From positions 4,030,001 through 4,094,000 of the forward strand of contig NZ_QPER01000001.1 in assembly GCF_009455635.1 (NCBI RefSeq): a DNA stretch of 64,000 nucleotides, written 5' to 3'. The notes below the pieces were generated by a model. That model was given only the letters and a program-made list of their open reading frames with translations. It ran no database searches and was not told the origin of the DNA. Positions 13,900-25,440 of the stretch are shown one piece after another. Position numbers and translations under genes: made by a program. How positions within the stretch are numbered: position 1 is the stretch's first letter; each line of letters begins with the position of its first letter. Source of the stretch: Paraburkholderia agricolaris (GTDB lineage Bacteria > Pseudomonadota > Gammaproteobacteria > Burkholderiales > Burkholderiaceae).

Positions 13900-14994
13900 T
13901 CAAGCGATGCGTCGACCGCTCTGCGCATCAAAAAAGTGGAGCTGCCCAGCCAGCAGCGTTACGCCGAGCAGTTCTCCCGATGTGGGTCGCCGGTGATACG
14001 GCAGGCGCACCACCAGACTCTGCTTGCCCAGACTGCCGAACGCGAGATTGTCCGCGCCCAGCATCTCGCACGCATCGACAGGCAGGCGGATCTGCTGATC
14101 GGATTCTTCGCCGCCGGCCGCCAGCATCACATGCTCTGGGCGAATGCCCAGCACGCATTCGCGACCGGCCATGATGGCCGCGCCGGAATCGCGCGCGCCG
14201 GCAATGGCAATCCTCGGTCCATCGTTAACGTCGAAGTGCCGCCGGTCGTCGGAGAGCCGGCCGTACAACAGATTCATCGCAGGCGAGCCCATAAAACTGG
14301 CAACGAAAGTGCTCTGCGGGCGTTCGTAGATTTGCTCCGGAGTCCCGATCTGCTCAACCCTTCCCTGATTCAGCACGACGATTCGCTGCGCAAGCGTCAT
14401 CGCCTCAACCTGATCGTGCGTGACATAGAGCGTGGTCGTACCGAGCCGTGTGTGCAGGTTGCGGATCTCCGCACGCATCTGACTCCGCAATTTGGCGTCG
14501 AGGTTCGACAGCGGTTCATCGAACAGGAAGAGCGCGGGTTCGCGCACGATCGCGCGCCCCATTGCGACCCGTTGCCGTTGTCCGCCTGATAACGCATGCG
14601 GCTTGCGCTCGAGCAAGGCGTCGAGCGAAAGCATCTGTGCCGTTGCCGCGACTCGCTCGCGAACCTTTTCCGGCGTCATGCCGCGCATCCGCAGACCGAA
14701 TGCGATGTTCTGCGCGACCGTCATGTGAGGATAGAGCGCGTAACTTTGAAATACCATCGCGACGTTGCGGTCTTGTGGCTCGACCTGATTAACTATGCGC
14801 GAGCCGATCCTGATGTCGCCGGACGTGATGCTTTCGAGCCCGGCTGTCATCCTCAAAAGGGTCGATTTTCCGCAACCCGAAGGACCGACCAGCACCACAA
14901 ATTCGCCGTCCGCCACGTCGAGATCGATGTCGCGCAAAACCTGTTGCCGAGCGTGCCGCGTCTTGCAGACCGCACGGAGTGTGAGTGTAGCCAC
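13900..14994 (-). CDS. Carbohydrate ABC transporter ATP-binding protein (UgpC/MalK type)
   Basis: Energises uptake by the two permeases encoded upstream. Motifs in order: Walker A GPSGCGKST, Q-loop MVFQSYALYPHMTV, signature LSGGQRQRVAMGRA, Walker B LFLFDEPLSNLDAKLR, H-loop VTHDQ. These are followed by the C-terminal OB-fold regulatory domain characteristic of the MalK subfamily (VASFMGSPAMNLLYG, VLGIRPEHV). The 364-residue length fits. It is the last gene of the minus-strand block, separated from the porin gene by about 150 bp with no visible gene. Confidence 0.93.
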   Translation of the reverse strand: MATLTLRAVCKTRHARQQVLRDIDLDVADGEFVVLVGPSGCGKSTLLRMTAGLESITSGDIRIGSRIVNQVEPQDRNVAMVFQSYALYPHMTVAQNIAFGLRMRGMTPEKVRERVAATAQMLSLDALLERKPHALSGGQRQRVAMGRAIVREPALFLFDEPLSNLDAKLRSQMRAEIRNLHTRLGTTTLYVTHDQVEAMTLAQRIVVLNQGRVEQIGTPEQIYERPQSTFVASFMGSPAMNLLYGRLSDDRRHFDVNDGPRIAIAGARDSGAAIMAGRECVLGIRPEHVMLAAGGEESDQQIRLPVDACEMLGADNLAFGSLGKQSLVVRLPYHRRPTSGELLGVTLLAGQLHFFDAQSGRRIA

Positions 14995-15142
14995 CGTGTA
15001 TTTCCTGTCGTATTACCGTCGATTCCGGCCACGGAGCCGTGCCGCAGCGGAAGGCTGCCTCCCAGGCGTCGCACGCAATGAGAAGCAGCCCGTACAACCG
15101 CGGATCTGAGCGCCGCGCGCCGCCTCGTAGCGGCGGCCGTGA

Positions 15143-16348
15143 TCAGAACCGGTGGAGAATGCCGACACCCGCGGTGACCTGGCTACCCGACGACGACGGA
15201 GAGCCATTGAAGCCGTCGCCGATCGAGGCCGTGGCGTCGATGATCTTCACGCCGTTCGAGCCGATCGTCTTGCCGCTCGAGTGCTGATACGCCTCGCCCA
15301 GATACAGGCCGGTACGCGCCGACAGGCTGTAGTACTGCGTCAGCGAGATCTGATGATATTGCGCCGCGCTTGTGATGCCGTTCGACTGCGTTGCGCGCGT
15401 ATAGCTATAGCCACCCGCGAAATCCCAGCTCACAGTCGGCTTCCAGTGCAATACCGCGCCTGCCGTATTGAAGGTCGCCGTGTTGCGGAACGACGAACCC
15501 ACGCCCGGGATGTACTGAACGTTCGAGTACGACACCGACACGTCCCACGCCGGCGAGAACTTGTAGCCCGCCGTCACCGCGACGCGTTGCTGTCCTTGCG
15601 CGGTCTGGTAGCCATTGTTGATGGCTGAAACACCAGGCTGACCGCCCGAATTCGTCGTCGAGTCCGTGCCCCATGCGCCGCCGCCGAGCGTCGAATTGTT
15701 GGCGCGCTGGAAACCGGCCGCGATACCGAACGGACCATTCAGATACTGGATCGCCGCGCTCCACGTCGAACCGCGATTGGTGCTGCCCGCCACGCCGCCG
15801 AGCGCATACGAACCGCTCACCGTGAAGCCGTAGAGTTTCGGCGACGTATAGACCAGCGAATTATTCGCGCGGATCGTCGTGTCGAGCGAATCGATATCGC
15901 CCGGGTGGGCGCCGAAGAAGCCCGTCAGATAGGTGGTCGGGCTATACGGCGAAAGCAGCGAGTAGTACGACGTGTACTGGCGACCCGCCGTGAGCGTACC
16001 GTAGGCGGGATTCGTCAAACCGACCCAGCCCTGGCGCGTAAACATCCCACCCGTGAATTGCGACTGGCCGTTTGCACTGTTCACGCCGGCTTCGAGCTGG
16101 AAGATCGCCTTCGTCCCGCCGCCGAGATCTTCACCGCCCTTCAGGCCGAACCGGCTGCCGGCCCACGCGCCGTTCGACATCGTGACGGCGGAGTGGCCAC
16201 CCGTCGTCGAGCCCCGCGAGGTACTGCTGTTCTGATAGACGATGCCGTTATCGATTACCCCGTAGAGCGTGACGCTGCTCTGAGCCTGGGCCGTCGTGGC
16301 CGCTGCAAGGCCTGCAGCCGCCATCGCGACCGCCAAGTGCTTCTTCAT
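15143..16348 (-). CDS. Gram-negative trimeric porin (OmpC/Omp38 type)
   Basis: A 401-residue outer-membrane beta-barrel. The signal peptide starts MKKHLAVAMAAAGL and ends near AQA, followed by the family opening SSVTLYGVIDNGIVY. Other family marks are RFGLKGGEDLGGGTKAIFQLE, QGWVGLTN, LTAGRQYTSYY and a C-terminal strand ending in Phe (GVGILHRF). It lies between the permease genes and the ATPase gene of a sugar ABC system on the same strand, so it may bring the same substrate across the outer membrane. GGAG lies upstream of ATG 16348. Confidence 0.93.
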   Translation of the reverse strand: MKKHLAVAMAAAGLAAATTAQAQSSVTLYGVIDNGIVYQNSSTSRGSTTGGHSAVTMSNGAWAGSRFGLKGGEDLGGGTKAIFQLEAGVNSANGQSQFTGGMFTRQGWVGLTNPAYGTLTAGRQYTSYYSLLSPYSPTTYLTGFFGAHPGDIDSLDTTIRANNSLVYTSPKLYGFTVSGSYALGGVAGSTNRGSTWSAAIQYLNGPFGIAAGFQRANNSTLGGGAWGTDSTTNSGGQPGVSAINNGYQTAQGQQRVAVTAGYKFSPAWDVSVSYSNVQYIPGVGSSFRNTATFNTAGAVLHWKPTVSWDFAGGYSYTRATQSNGITSAAQYHQISLTQYYSLSARTGLYLGEAYQHSSGKTIGSNGVKIIDATASIGDGFNGSPSSSGSQVTAGVGILHRF

Positions 16349-16460
16349 TTGAGTGGATCTCCAGTGTGGTAGGTAGACGGGCGCCCTGGCACCCGGCACA
16401 TTGACAATGTCACCTGACGCAGGCGCCATCGAGCGGCGCGTGACGCCTGCTTTATTCGAT

Positions 16461-17312
16461 CTACTTCAGGCCGCCGGCAAAACCGCGCAACAGGTAGCGC
16501 TGCACATATCCCGCGACTGCCAGCGTCGGCAGGGACGCGATCATTCCGACGCTCATCAGATCGCCCCAATCGATGCCGTTCTCCGTGACGTATCCGGCCA
16601 CCGCGAGCGGCAGCGTGAAGCGGCTCGGCGTGGAGAGAAACAGCAAGGCAAGCAGAAATTCGTTCCAGGCCGTAATCAGCACGAAGATCGCAGTAGCGAC
16701 GAGCCCGGGCGCGCACAGCGGCAGCACGATATAGACGAGCCTCTGGGCGAGACCGGCGCCATCGAGGCACGCCGCCTCTTCGTAGTCGATAGGGATTTCA
16801 CGCACGAACGAAAGCAGCATCCAGATCGACAGCGGCAGCGTGTACACCTGGTAGGCGAGCATCAGTCCAAACTCGGAATCGAGCAGATGCAGATTTTTCG
16901 CCAGCGTGAACAGCGGCACCGCCACCGTGATCGGCGGCATCAGTTTGACCGCCAGGACCAGCATCAGGAACAGCAGGTCGAGGCGCGCCGGAAAGCGCAA
17001 GCGCACGAGCGCATACGCGGCCGGAAACGCAAGCATCAGCGCAAGCAAGGTGGTGCCGCAACTCACGAGCAGCGAGTTCAGCAACTGGCGGCCGATGCCG
17101 CTTGCCCACACCGATTCGAAGTGCTGCAGGGTCGGCACCTGCGGCCATAACGCGAGCGGATGATCGAGACGTTCGAGGGTCGGCGTGAACGCGGCGCCGA
17201 GCATCCAGATGCAGGGCAGCAGCAACAGGATCAGCGCAGTGGCGCGCAGCAGCCCAAGCACCACATGCTGGCCCGTCGGACGAAAAACAGGGGATGAAGA
17301 AGCGGAATTCAT
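16461..17312 (-). CDS. Carbohydrate ABC transporter permease (MalG type)
   Basis: Inner-membrane permease of 283 residues with about six transmembrane helices and the EAA loop (YEEAACLDGAGLAQRLVYIVLPLCAPG) that contacts the ATPase. ATG 17312 overlaps the stop of the upstream permease by 4 nt (ATGA), which fixes the start against a longer alternative at 17342. The C-terminal ending RYLLRGFAGGLK is typical of MalG/UgpE-like proteins. Confidence 0.93.
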   Translation of the reverse strand: MNSASSSPVFRPTGQHVVLGLLRATALILLLLPCIWMLGAAFTPTLERLDHPLALWPQVPTLQHFESVWASGIGRQLLNSLLVSCGTTLLALMLAFPAAYALVRLRFPARLDLLFLMLVLAVKLMPPITVAVPLFTLAKNLHLLDSEFGLMLAYQVYTLPLSIWMLLSFVREIPIDYEEAACLDGAGLAQRLVYIVLPLCAPGLVATAIFVLITAWNEFLLALLFLSTPSRFTLPLAVAGYVTENGIDWGDLMSVGMIASLPTLAVAGYVQRYLLRGFAGGLK

Positions 17313-18193
17313 CGTGCGCCTGCCTTGCGGATCGACAACCACACGTTCACCGAGACCAGCACGGCCGCCACCAGCAGCATCAACACCGAAGCGGCGCTGG
17401 CCGGCCCGACATTGAAGAAGCGGAAACCCGTGTCATAGACATAGGTCGACAGCGTCTGGGTTGCGTTCCCAGGACCGCCGCCCGTCAGCGCATAGACCTT
17501 GTCGAACAGCTTGAAGGTGTCGATCGAGCGCAGCAGCATGGCCAGCACGATCTGCGGCACGATAAGCGGCAGCGTGATGTGACGTAGACATTGCCACTCG
17601 CTCGCGCCATCGATGCGGGCCGCTTCGTACAGTTCGGGAGCGATGGACTGCAAACCGGCGAGAATGATCAGGAATGCCATGGGTGTCCATTGCCAGACAT
17701 CGACGAGAATCAGCGACCAGATTGCGAGGTTCGGATCGGACAGCCATTGCACGCCCGGCAGACCGAACACCGCGAGCAAAGCATTCAGGAAGCCGCTGTA
17801 GTTCAGCCAGTTGCGCCAGATTGCCGAGCACACCAGAGTCGAAAGCATCATCGGCAGAATGAGAAGCGGCATGACGAAACGGCGGCCACGAAATGCACGG
17901 TAAAACAGCAACGCCAACGCAGCGCCGAGCACAACCTCGCTAACCGATGCCACAACTGTGAACTGCAGCGTGTTGAAGAAACTGGCGGTAAATTCGCTGT
18001 CCGCGAGCACCGCACGATAGTTTTCCAGCCCGGTAAACGCGCGTTGCCCCGACGCATAGTCAACGTTGAAAAATGAATCGACCAGCACCCGCAGGACCGG
18101 GTACAGCGCCAGTACGCCGAGTACCAGCCCAGCCGGCCCGACCAGCACGACCAACGGCAGAAAACGACGCACAGCGCTCATGGATGGGTTCAA
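17309..18193 (-). CDS. Carbohydrate ABC transporter permease (MalF/UgpA type)
   Basis: Partner inner-membrane permease, 294 residues, about six helices. The EAA loop reads LYEAARIDGASEWQCLRHITLPLIVP. The N-terminus (FLPLVVLVGPAGLVLGVLALYPVLRVL) and the LTGGGPGNATQTLSTYVYD segment are typical for the family. It begins 10 bp after the binding-protein gene and overlaps the second permease by 4 nt, so the three genes form an operon. Confidence 0.93.
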   Translation of the reverse strand: MNPSMSAVRRFLPLVVLVGPAGLVLGVLALYPVLRVLVDSFFNVDYASGQRAFTGLENYRAVLADSEFTASFFNTLQFTVVASVSEVVLGAALALLFYRAFRGRRFVMPLLILPMMLSTLVCSAIWRNWLNYSGFLNALLAVFGLPGVQWLSDPNLAIWSLILVDVWQWTPMAFLIILAGLQSIAPELYEAARIDGASEWQCLRHITLPLIVPQIVLAMLLRSIDTFKLFDKVYALTGGGPGNATQTLSTYVYDTGFRFFNVGPASAASVLMLLVAAVLVSVNVWLSIRKAGAR

Positions 18194-18203
18194 TGCGGCG
18201 TCG

Positions 18204-19442
18204 TTATTTGACAGTGGCGGCCATCGCCGGCGTGATCTTCTGTGCGGCTTGATGCAGCGCCGCGTCGGGAGTGAGTTGCCCCGTCAGCACAAGTTGCAAG
18301 GCGTCGCCCAGAATGCTCTCGATCTGCTGCCAGTCCTTCACACGCGGGCGGGCGCGGCCAGCTTTGAGCGCCTTGAGCTGATCCGGATACCAGCGGAATT
18401 GCTGCACGAGTGCCGGGTCTTCAAACACACTCTTGCGGGTCGGCGGAATACCCATTGCGGCGAGGCGCGTTTGCGTATCGCGCGCGGTCAGGTAGGCGAG
18501 GAATTCCTGTGCCAGAGGGGCATGCGGCGCGTCCTTCGGAATGGCCATTTGCCAGATGCCTAACATCGGCGACGGTCCCTTCACCTGTCCGGGCGGCGCC
18601 TGCAGCGCAACTTCGCCGACTACGCGAGACTGTTTCGGATCGTCGAGTGCCGGAATCCATGCCGGCCACACCTCGAGCGCCTGCGCCGCGGCACCCTTTT
18701 GCAAGGCGTCGCGCACTTCGGCCGCGCCGTAAACCGCGACGTCCTTCGGCGCATAGGCTTTCAGCGCAATGAACATCTTCAATGCCGCCAGGGCTTGCGG
18801 GGAATCGATCGTCACCTTGCCGCCCTGATCGATCACGTCACCGCCATATGCCCACAGAATCGGCATGAAACCTGTCACGACGGGGTTGCCCTTGGTACCG
18901 CGAAACACCACGCCGGACACATTCGCATCCGCAGCGCTGGTGACTTGCGCGATCTTCAGCACTTCGTCCCAGTTGCGCGGCGGCTGCAGCTTGTATTTCG
19001 CGAGCAGGTCGCGGCGGTAGGCGAACATTTCAACGTTGCCGACCACCGGCAACGCATACAGGCCGCCCGACGGCGCACGGCCGAGCGCGACCGTCGATGC
19101 GACCATGTCGGCGTCGGCCAGCGTGGCCGGCAACGGCTTAAGCCAGCCGTTCGCGATGAATTCGGGCGACCAGGTGTCGTCCATCATGACGAGGTCGTAT
19201 GAGCCGGTTCCTTCGCGCATCGATAGCTTCGGCTTCTGATAGAGGTTCGCATTCGGCAGCTTCAGCAGTTCGATGTCGGCGCCGGGATGCAGCTTCGTGA
19301 AACCGGCGACAGCCTCCGCCAGACCGCGGCCATAGATATCGTCGCGCCCCGCGATCACGAGATCGGCTGCGCTGACGCTCAACGTCACAACGGATAGAGC
19401 GACGGCGACGGATACGGCGCGCAGGCTACTGAACAGTTTCAT
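18204..19442 (-). CDS. Extracellular solute-binding protein of sugar ABC transporter
   Basis: A periplasmic binding protein of about 412 residues (family 1, MalE/UgpB-like). The signal peptide begins MKLFSSLRAVSVAVAL and ends near VSA before ADLVIAGRDD. Family features include the DLVMMDDTWSPEFIANGWLKPL segment, PRNWDEVLKIAQ and QEFLAYLTARDTQTRLAAMGIPP. It is first in the operon and so probably the most expressed. Start could be ATG 19442 or ATG 19454; neither has a strong ribosome-binding site. A 24-bp perfect palindrome lies 35 bp upstream. The substrate is unknown: a sugar or polyol is likely. Confidence 0.92.
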   Translation of the reverse strand: MKLFSSLRAVSVAVALSVVTLSVSAADLVIAGRDDIYGRGLAEAVAGFTKLHPGADIELLKLPNANLYQKPKLSMREGTGSYDLVMMDDTWSPEFIANGWLKPLPATLADADMVASTVALGRAPSGGLYALPVVGNVEMFAYRRDLLAKYKLQPPRNWDEVLKIAQVTSAADANVSGVVFRGTKGNPVVTGFMPILWAYGGDVIDQGGKVTIDSPQALAALKMFIALKAYAPKDVAVYGAAEVRDALQKGAAAQALEVWPAWIPALDDPKQSRVVGEVALQAPPGQVKGPSPMLGIWQMAIPKDAPHAPLAQEFLAYLTARDTQTRLAAMGIPPTRKSVFEDPALVQQFRWYPDQLKALKAGRARPRVKDWQQIESILGDALQLVLTGQLTPDAALHQAAQKITPAMAATVK

Positions 19443-19476
19443 GCGATATCTCATTGGATTTGCGGACTCAACACGA

Positions 19477-19500
19477 CGCGTTGCACACGTGTGCAACGCG
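19477..19500. promoter_or_regulatory. 24-bp perfect palindrome, candidate LacI-family operator
   Basis: Half-site CGCGTTGCACAC followed directly by its exact reverse complement. It has the central CG and TTGCA...TGCAA pattern of LacI-family operators and sits 35 bp before the binding-protein start. The rest of 19443-19763 holds no convincing gene. Confidence 0.7.
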
Positions 19501-19697
19501 GACGAAAAAAGAAGGCCACTCAAGGCATGGGCGCCATTCTCGCCGCGGATCGTTAAAGATTTGTGGCAAGCAAACAGAAAGGTGCAACTGTCCGGCTCGG
19601 AGAGGCTCAGGCTTCAGAAGCGCCCACGCGGGAAACATCCTCACAGCGCAGATCGCCACACCCCACACAACCAAGAGATCCTTCCTACAACGCGCCT

Positions 19698-19711
19698 ATT
19701 CGATATCGAAT
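19698..19711. promoter_or_regulatory. 14-bp perfect palindrome upstream of a membrane-protein gene
   Basis: ATTCGAT followed by ATCGAAT, 53 bp before the possible start at 19764 in an AT-richer stretch. It may be a regulator site; the role is unknown. Confidence 0.35.
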
Positions 19712-19763
19712 CAGATACCACGGACTCCGAACATTGATATTTATTGAGACGTAAAGACATGCA

Positions 19764-20225
19764 ATGATCGCCGCCGATTCCGTTCACGGCGCCATTCCGC
19801 GTGAGCAGACGCTCTGGCAAAACCGCAGCGCCCTGCACTTTCATTCCGTCAATATGACCAATTTTCTGTTCGGCCTTATCTCGAGCCTTGTCCTGCTGGC
19901 TATCGTGCTGAGCACATGTCTTCTGTGCAACCGGCTCATACCCGGCGCCACACTCAATGGTCCGCACATTTTTGTCGCGCTGGCTTCAACGGCGTTGCTG
20001 CTCGACGCCGCCCTGACCTTTCTCGTGTTCGCCGATGCGCAGAGCCGCTACGGCAAGTTCAGCTCGTCGAGTGCATTCTTCGAACGCGGCAGCGCGTACG
20101 CGGTGGCAGCCATTGCCGCACTGGCATGGCAGCATGTGGCGCGTCGCGCGCGTCATGCCAAAACAAACGACAACACGCTGGTCATTCGCACATCTGCGTA
20201 TTCCGAATCCCGTCTGCCGATGTAA
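19764..20225 (+). CDS. Hypothetical small membrane protein
   Basis: The frame encodes up to 153 residues with three or more hydrophobic segments: MTNFLFGLISSLVLLAIVLSTCL-like near 31-53, HIFVALASTALLLDAALTFLVF, and AYAVAAIAALAWQHVA. The tail is basic. The start may be ATG 19764 or ATG 19854 (MTNFLFG), the latter giving a membrane protein without the polar leader. No family is recognised. Transmembrane composition and fit between neighbours suggest a real gene, but support is moderate. Confidence 0.6.
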   Translation: MIAADSVHGAIPREQTLWQNRSALHFHSVNMTNFLFGLISSLVLLAIVLSTCLLCNRLIPGATLNGPHIFVALASTALLLDAALTFLVFADAQSRYGKFSSSSAFFERGSAYAVAAIAALAWQHVARRARHAKTNDNTLVIRTSAYSESRLPM

Positions 20226-20418
20226 CGCCGCACGGACTGTTTTCTTCCGTCACGCAATTCGCATCATCATCAGGAACGGACCTTGCGTATGGGCGCGCCG
20301 TCGCCTATAACTTCCGAAGACCGAGAGTTACCGTTTGCGCCCGTCACCGGGCATTTGCCGCTGTATTGCACTCCCGCCGTTCAATCAGTCGAAGGCAACT
20401 TAACCAACGAGGAACATC

Positions 20419-21231
20419 TTGGATCTCGATACCGTACGCGTGTTCATCATGACCCGAGGCATCGACCTCGGCACCAAGGTACTCGGCGCGATCGTGTTGT
20501 GGATCGTCGGCCGCTGGGTCATTGGCCTGATCACCGGCTTGCTTCGCAAGCTGCTGTCGAAAAACGGCCGGGTCGATCCAACCCTCGCTCATTACCTCGG
20601 CTCGATTCTCGGCGCACTGCTGAACCTGCTGCTGATCCTCGCGATCCTGCAGGTGTTCGGCGTCCAGACGACCTCGTTCGCCGCCTTGCTCGCCGGCCTC
20701 GGTCTCGCTATCGGCACTGCGTGGGGCGGCTTGCTTGCCCACTTCGCGGCAGGCATCTTCATGCAGGTGCTGCGGCCGTTCAAGGTGGGCGATTTCGTTA
20801 TGGCTGGCGGCGTCACAGGCACGGTCTCGGAACTGGGTCTGTTCGGCACGACCATCGTGACGCCCGACAATGTGACGACGATCGTCGGCAACAACAAGAT
20901 CTTTTCGGACACAATCTCGAACTACAGCGCATTGCCGGTGCGGCGCGTCGAACTGACCGCGAAGATTGCGAACGGCGTTGATCCTACAGATGCGATGAAC
21001 CGGCTCAAGGCGGCCGTGACACAAATTCCGAACGTGGCCGAAAGTCCTGCTCCGGATATCGAAGTGTTGAGCTTCACGCCTGAAGGGCCGTTGCTGTGCG
21101 TGCGGCCCTACACGCACACCGATCATTACTGGCAGGTCTACTTCGACACCAACCGCGCGATCATCCAGACCTTCAAGGATGCGGGCTATCCGACACCGGA
21201 AACACCGCTTGCACCGCGCATAGTCAGTTGA
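20419..21231 (+). CDS. mscS: Small-conductance mechanosensitive channel MscS
   Basis: An inner-membrane channel that opens on hypo-osmotic shock. The 270-residue protein has three N-terminal helices. The pore-lining TM3 is rich in Gly and Ala (ALLAGLGLAIGTAWGGLLAHFAAGI), followed by the MscS beta domain (PFKVGDFVMAGGVTGTVSELGLFGTTIVTPDN) and a C-terminal alpha/beta domain. The start is an unusual TTG at 20419, supported by GAGGA 5-9 nt upstream and by the family N-terminus. Confidence 0.95.
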   Translation: MDLDTVRVFIMTRGIDLGTKVLGAIVLWIVGRWVIGLITGLLRKLLSKNGRVDPTLAHYLGSILGALLNLLLILAILQVFGVQTTSFAALLAGLGLAIGTAWGGLLAHFAAGIFMQVLRPFKVGDFVMAGGVTGTVSELGLFGTTIVTPDNVTTIVGNNKIFSDTISNYSALPVRRVELTAKIANGVDPTDAMNRLKAAVTQIPNVAESPAPDIEVLSFTPEGPLLCVRPYTHTDHYWQVYFDTNRAIIQTFKDAGYPTPETPLAPRIVS

Positions 21232-21336
21232 GCCCGATTGGGGCTTAGGCCGCTGGATGGAGGTTGACGTTCGCTGAGATGAGGCGTTTTTTCGCTACCT
21301 CGACGGACCAGTTCAACGGAAACCAAAGCACCAATG

Positions 21337-21370
21337 AAAAACGGCGTCGCGAGATTCGCGACGCCGTTTG
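21337..21370. terminator. Bidirectional terminator between mscS and dedA
   Basis: AACGGCGTCGCGA / TCGCGACGCCGTT with a 3-nt loop (13 bp), flanked by AAAAA on the left and TTTG on the right. The T tract is best for the minus strand (dedA). Confidence 0.8.
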
Positions 21371-21397
21371 TTCTTCTGCCCGGTGCGAGCTGCAAAG

Positions 21398-22069
21398 TCA
21401 GCGGGTGCCCGCCTTCGACGTGTTCTTGCGCGTCATCTTCCATACCGCGCCAAGCACAACCGGCACCACGGCCGCGCCGATACCCACCAGCACGATCAGG
21501 TTCAGATACTGCCGGATGAACGGAATGTTGCCGAAGAAGTAGCCGAGCAACACCAGCAGGAGCACCCACAAAAGCGCGCCGAGAATGTTGAACAACTGGA
21601 ACCGGCTAACTGTCATTTCCGATGCACCGGCAACGAACGGGGCGAATGTCCGCACGACCGGAATGAAGCGCGCCAGCACGATGGTTTTGCCACCATGCTT
21701 TTCATAGAAGTTATGAGTCTTCTGCAGCGCGGCACGGTCGAGAAAGCGCTCGAGAAGCGGGATGTGTGAATTGAACACCCGCGGCCCGATCGCCCGCCCG
21801 ACCATATAGTTCACCGTGTTGCCGGCGATCGCGGCAACCAGCAGCAGCACGATCAGCAACCCGAGGTTCATTTCACCGGTCGCGCAAAACGCGCCACCGA
21901 TGAACAGCAGCGAATCGCCCGGAAGAAACGGCAGAACAACCAGCCCGGTTTCGCAGAATACGATCAGAAACAGCACCGCATAGACCCAGGCGCCGTACTC
22001 GTGAATAAAGACTCCCAGAAACTTGTCGATGTGCAAGACAAGATTGGCGAACTGCAGCAGCGTGTCCAA
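21398..22069 (-). CDS. DedA family membrane protein
   Basis: DedA/SNARE-associated proteins are inner-membrane proteins linked to undecaprenyl-phosphate or phospholipid flipping. Visible features: FCETGLVVLPFLPGDSLLFIGGA, the GxxxG/Arg motif HGGKTIVLARFIPVVRTFAPFVAGASEM and several hydrophobic segments. I place the start at TTG 22069 (LDTLLQFANLV) because AAGGA lies about 9 nt upstream and the resulting 223 residues match the family. An ATG much further upstream would add 76 residues of non-family sequence. Confidence 0.9.
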   Translation of the reverse strand: MDTLLQFANLVLHIDKFLGVFIHEYGAWVYAVLFLIVFCETGLVVLPFLPGDSLLFIGGAFCATGEMNLGLLIVLLLVAAIAGNTVNYMVGRAIGPRVFNSHIPLLERFLDRAALQKTHNFYEKHGGKTIVLARFIPVVRTFAPFVAGASEMTVSRFQLFNILGALLWVLLLVLLGYFFGNIPFIRQYLNLIVLVGIGAAVVPVVLGAVWKMTRKNTSKAGTR

Positions 22070-22332
22070 AAAGCGTCCTTTATTGAGCGAATGTGAGCGT
22101 GGCAGGAATGGCCGCACGAGCGGCCTTGCGGGCGATGAGCGGCGAACGCGTGTTCGCCGCCGGAAATTGACCGCGTCATGATACCGAAAGTGCCCGGATG
22201 CGATTAAAAATCTGCCGTGCGGGACCGATTTCGATACCGTGAGGCAGTTCAGTGGCACCGGCGCAAAATCACCGCGAACCACGCCTTCGGTCCGCATCCA
22301 GCCTGCCCGCGCCGAATCGCTATAATTTCGCT

Positions 22333-24372
<2,040 letters not shown>

Positions 24373-24415
24373 CAGTGCGCCTGATTACGCTGAATCGGCG
24401 CGCGCCGTCTTGCCC

Positions 24416-25372
24416 ATGACTTCAAGCACTACCCCCACGCCCGCGCCCATCCCTTGCCTGCTCGGCCCGACCGCGTCCGGCAAAACCGCTGCCGCGCTGG
24501 CGCTGGCTGCACGGAGACCGGTGGAAATCATCAGTGTCGATTCGGCGCTGGTCTATCGCGAGATGGATATCGGCACCGCCAAGCCCACACCGGAAGAACG
24601 CGCGGTGGCGCCGCATCATCTGATCGATATCGTCGATCCGGCGGATTCATACTCAGCAGCGGAGTTTCGCAGCGATGCGTTGCGTCTGATCGGTGAGATC
24701 AGCGCGCGCGGGCGGCTGCCTTTGCTGGTCGGCGGAACCATGCTGTACTACAAGGCGCTCACACAGGGACTAAACGACCTGCCCGGCGCCGATGCCGACG
24801 TGCGTGCGACGCTCGATGCCGATGCCGCGCGTGCCGGCTGGCCGGCGCTGCATGCGCGGCTCGCGGCGGCCGATCCCATTACAGCCGCACGCCTCGCGCC
24901 GAACGATTCGCAGCGAATTCAGCGGGCGCTCGAAGTTTTCATGCTGACGGGACAAGCGATGTCCGCTCTGCTGGCCGCGCCCGCCCGAACGGACGGCGCC
25001 GCTTTGGCCTGGCGCTTCGTACCGATTGCGCTTGAGCCGTCCGACCGGAGCGTGCTGCATGCGCGCATCGAAAAGCGCTTCGACGCCATGCTGGCCAATG
25101 GCTTTATCGACGAAGTCGTGAAATTGCGCGAACGCGGAGATTTATTGCCCGAGATGCCCTCCATGCGCTGCGTGGGATACCGGCAAGCCTGGGAATATCT
25201 CGACGGCACGGTCGACTATTCGACCATGCGGGACAAGGGGGTCTTTGCTACCCGGCAATTGTGCAAGCGGCAACTCACATGGCTGCGCAGCATGACGGAG
25301 CGGGTTGTGGTGGATTGCTGCGATCCCGGCGCGACTGCGCAGGCCGTCAGCTTGATTGAAGCGATGATTTGA
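24416..25372 (+). CDS. miaA: tRNA dimethylallyltransferase MiaA
   Basis: Transfers a dimethylallyl group to A37 of tRNAs reading UNN codons. Walker A is GPTASGKT (about 17-24). [38 protein letters not shown] and the late [15 protein letters not shown] segment are family hallmarks. At 318 residues from ATG 24416 it is of normal size; a GTG at 24362 would overlap mutL and add 18 residues. It follows mutL as in many proteobacteria. Confidence 0.95.
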   Translation: MTSSTTPTPAPIPCLLGPTASGKTAAALALAARRPVEIISVDSALVYREMDIGTAKPTPEERAVAPHHLIDIVDPADSYSAAEFRSDALRLIGEISARGRLPLLVGGTMLYYKALTQGLNDLPGADADVRATLDADAARAGWPALHARLAAADPITAARLAPNDSQRIQRALEVFMLTGQAMSALLAAPARTDGAALAWRFVPIALEPSDRSVLHARIEKRFDAMLANGFIDEVVKLRERGDLLPEMPSMRCVGYRQAWEYLDGTVDYSTMRDKGVFATRQLCKRQLTWLRSMTERVVVDCCDPGATAQAVSLIEAMI

Positions 25373-25440
25373 GGTTTTTTACCCGCGCGACGCTCTTTGT
25401 GTGCGCCGCGCAGGCCAACCGGCCTTGAGTCGGGCGCGGG

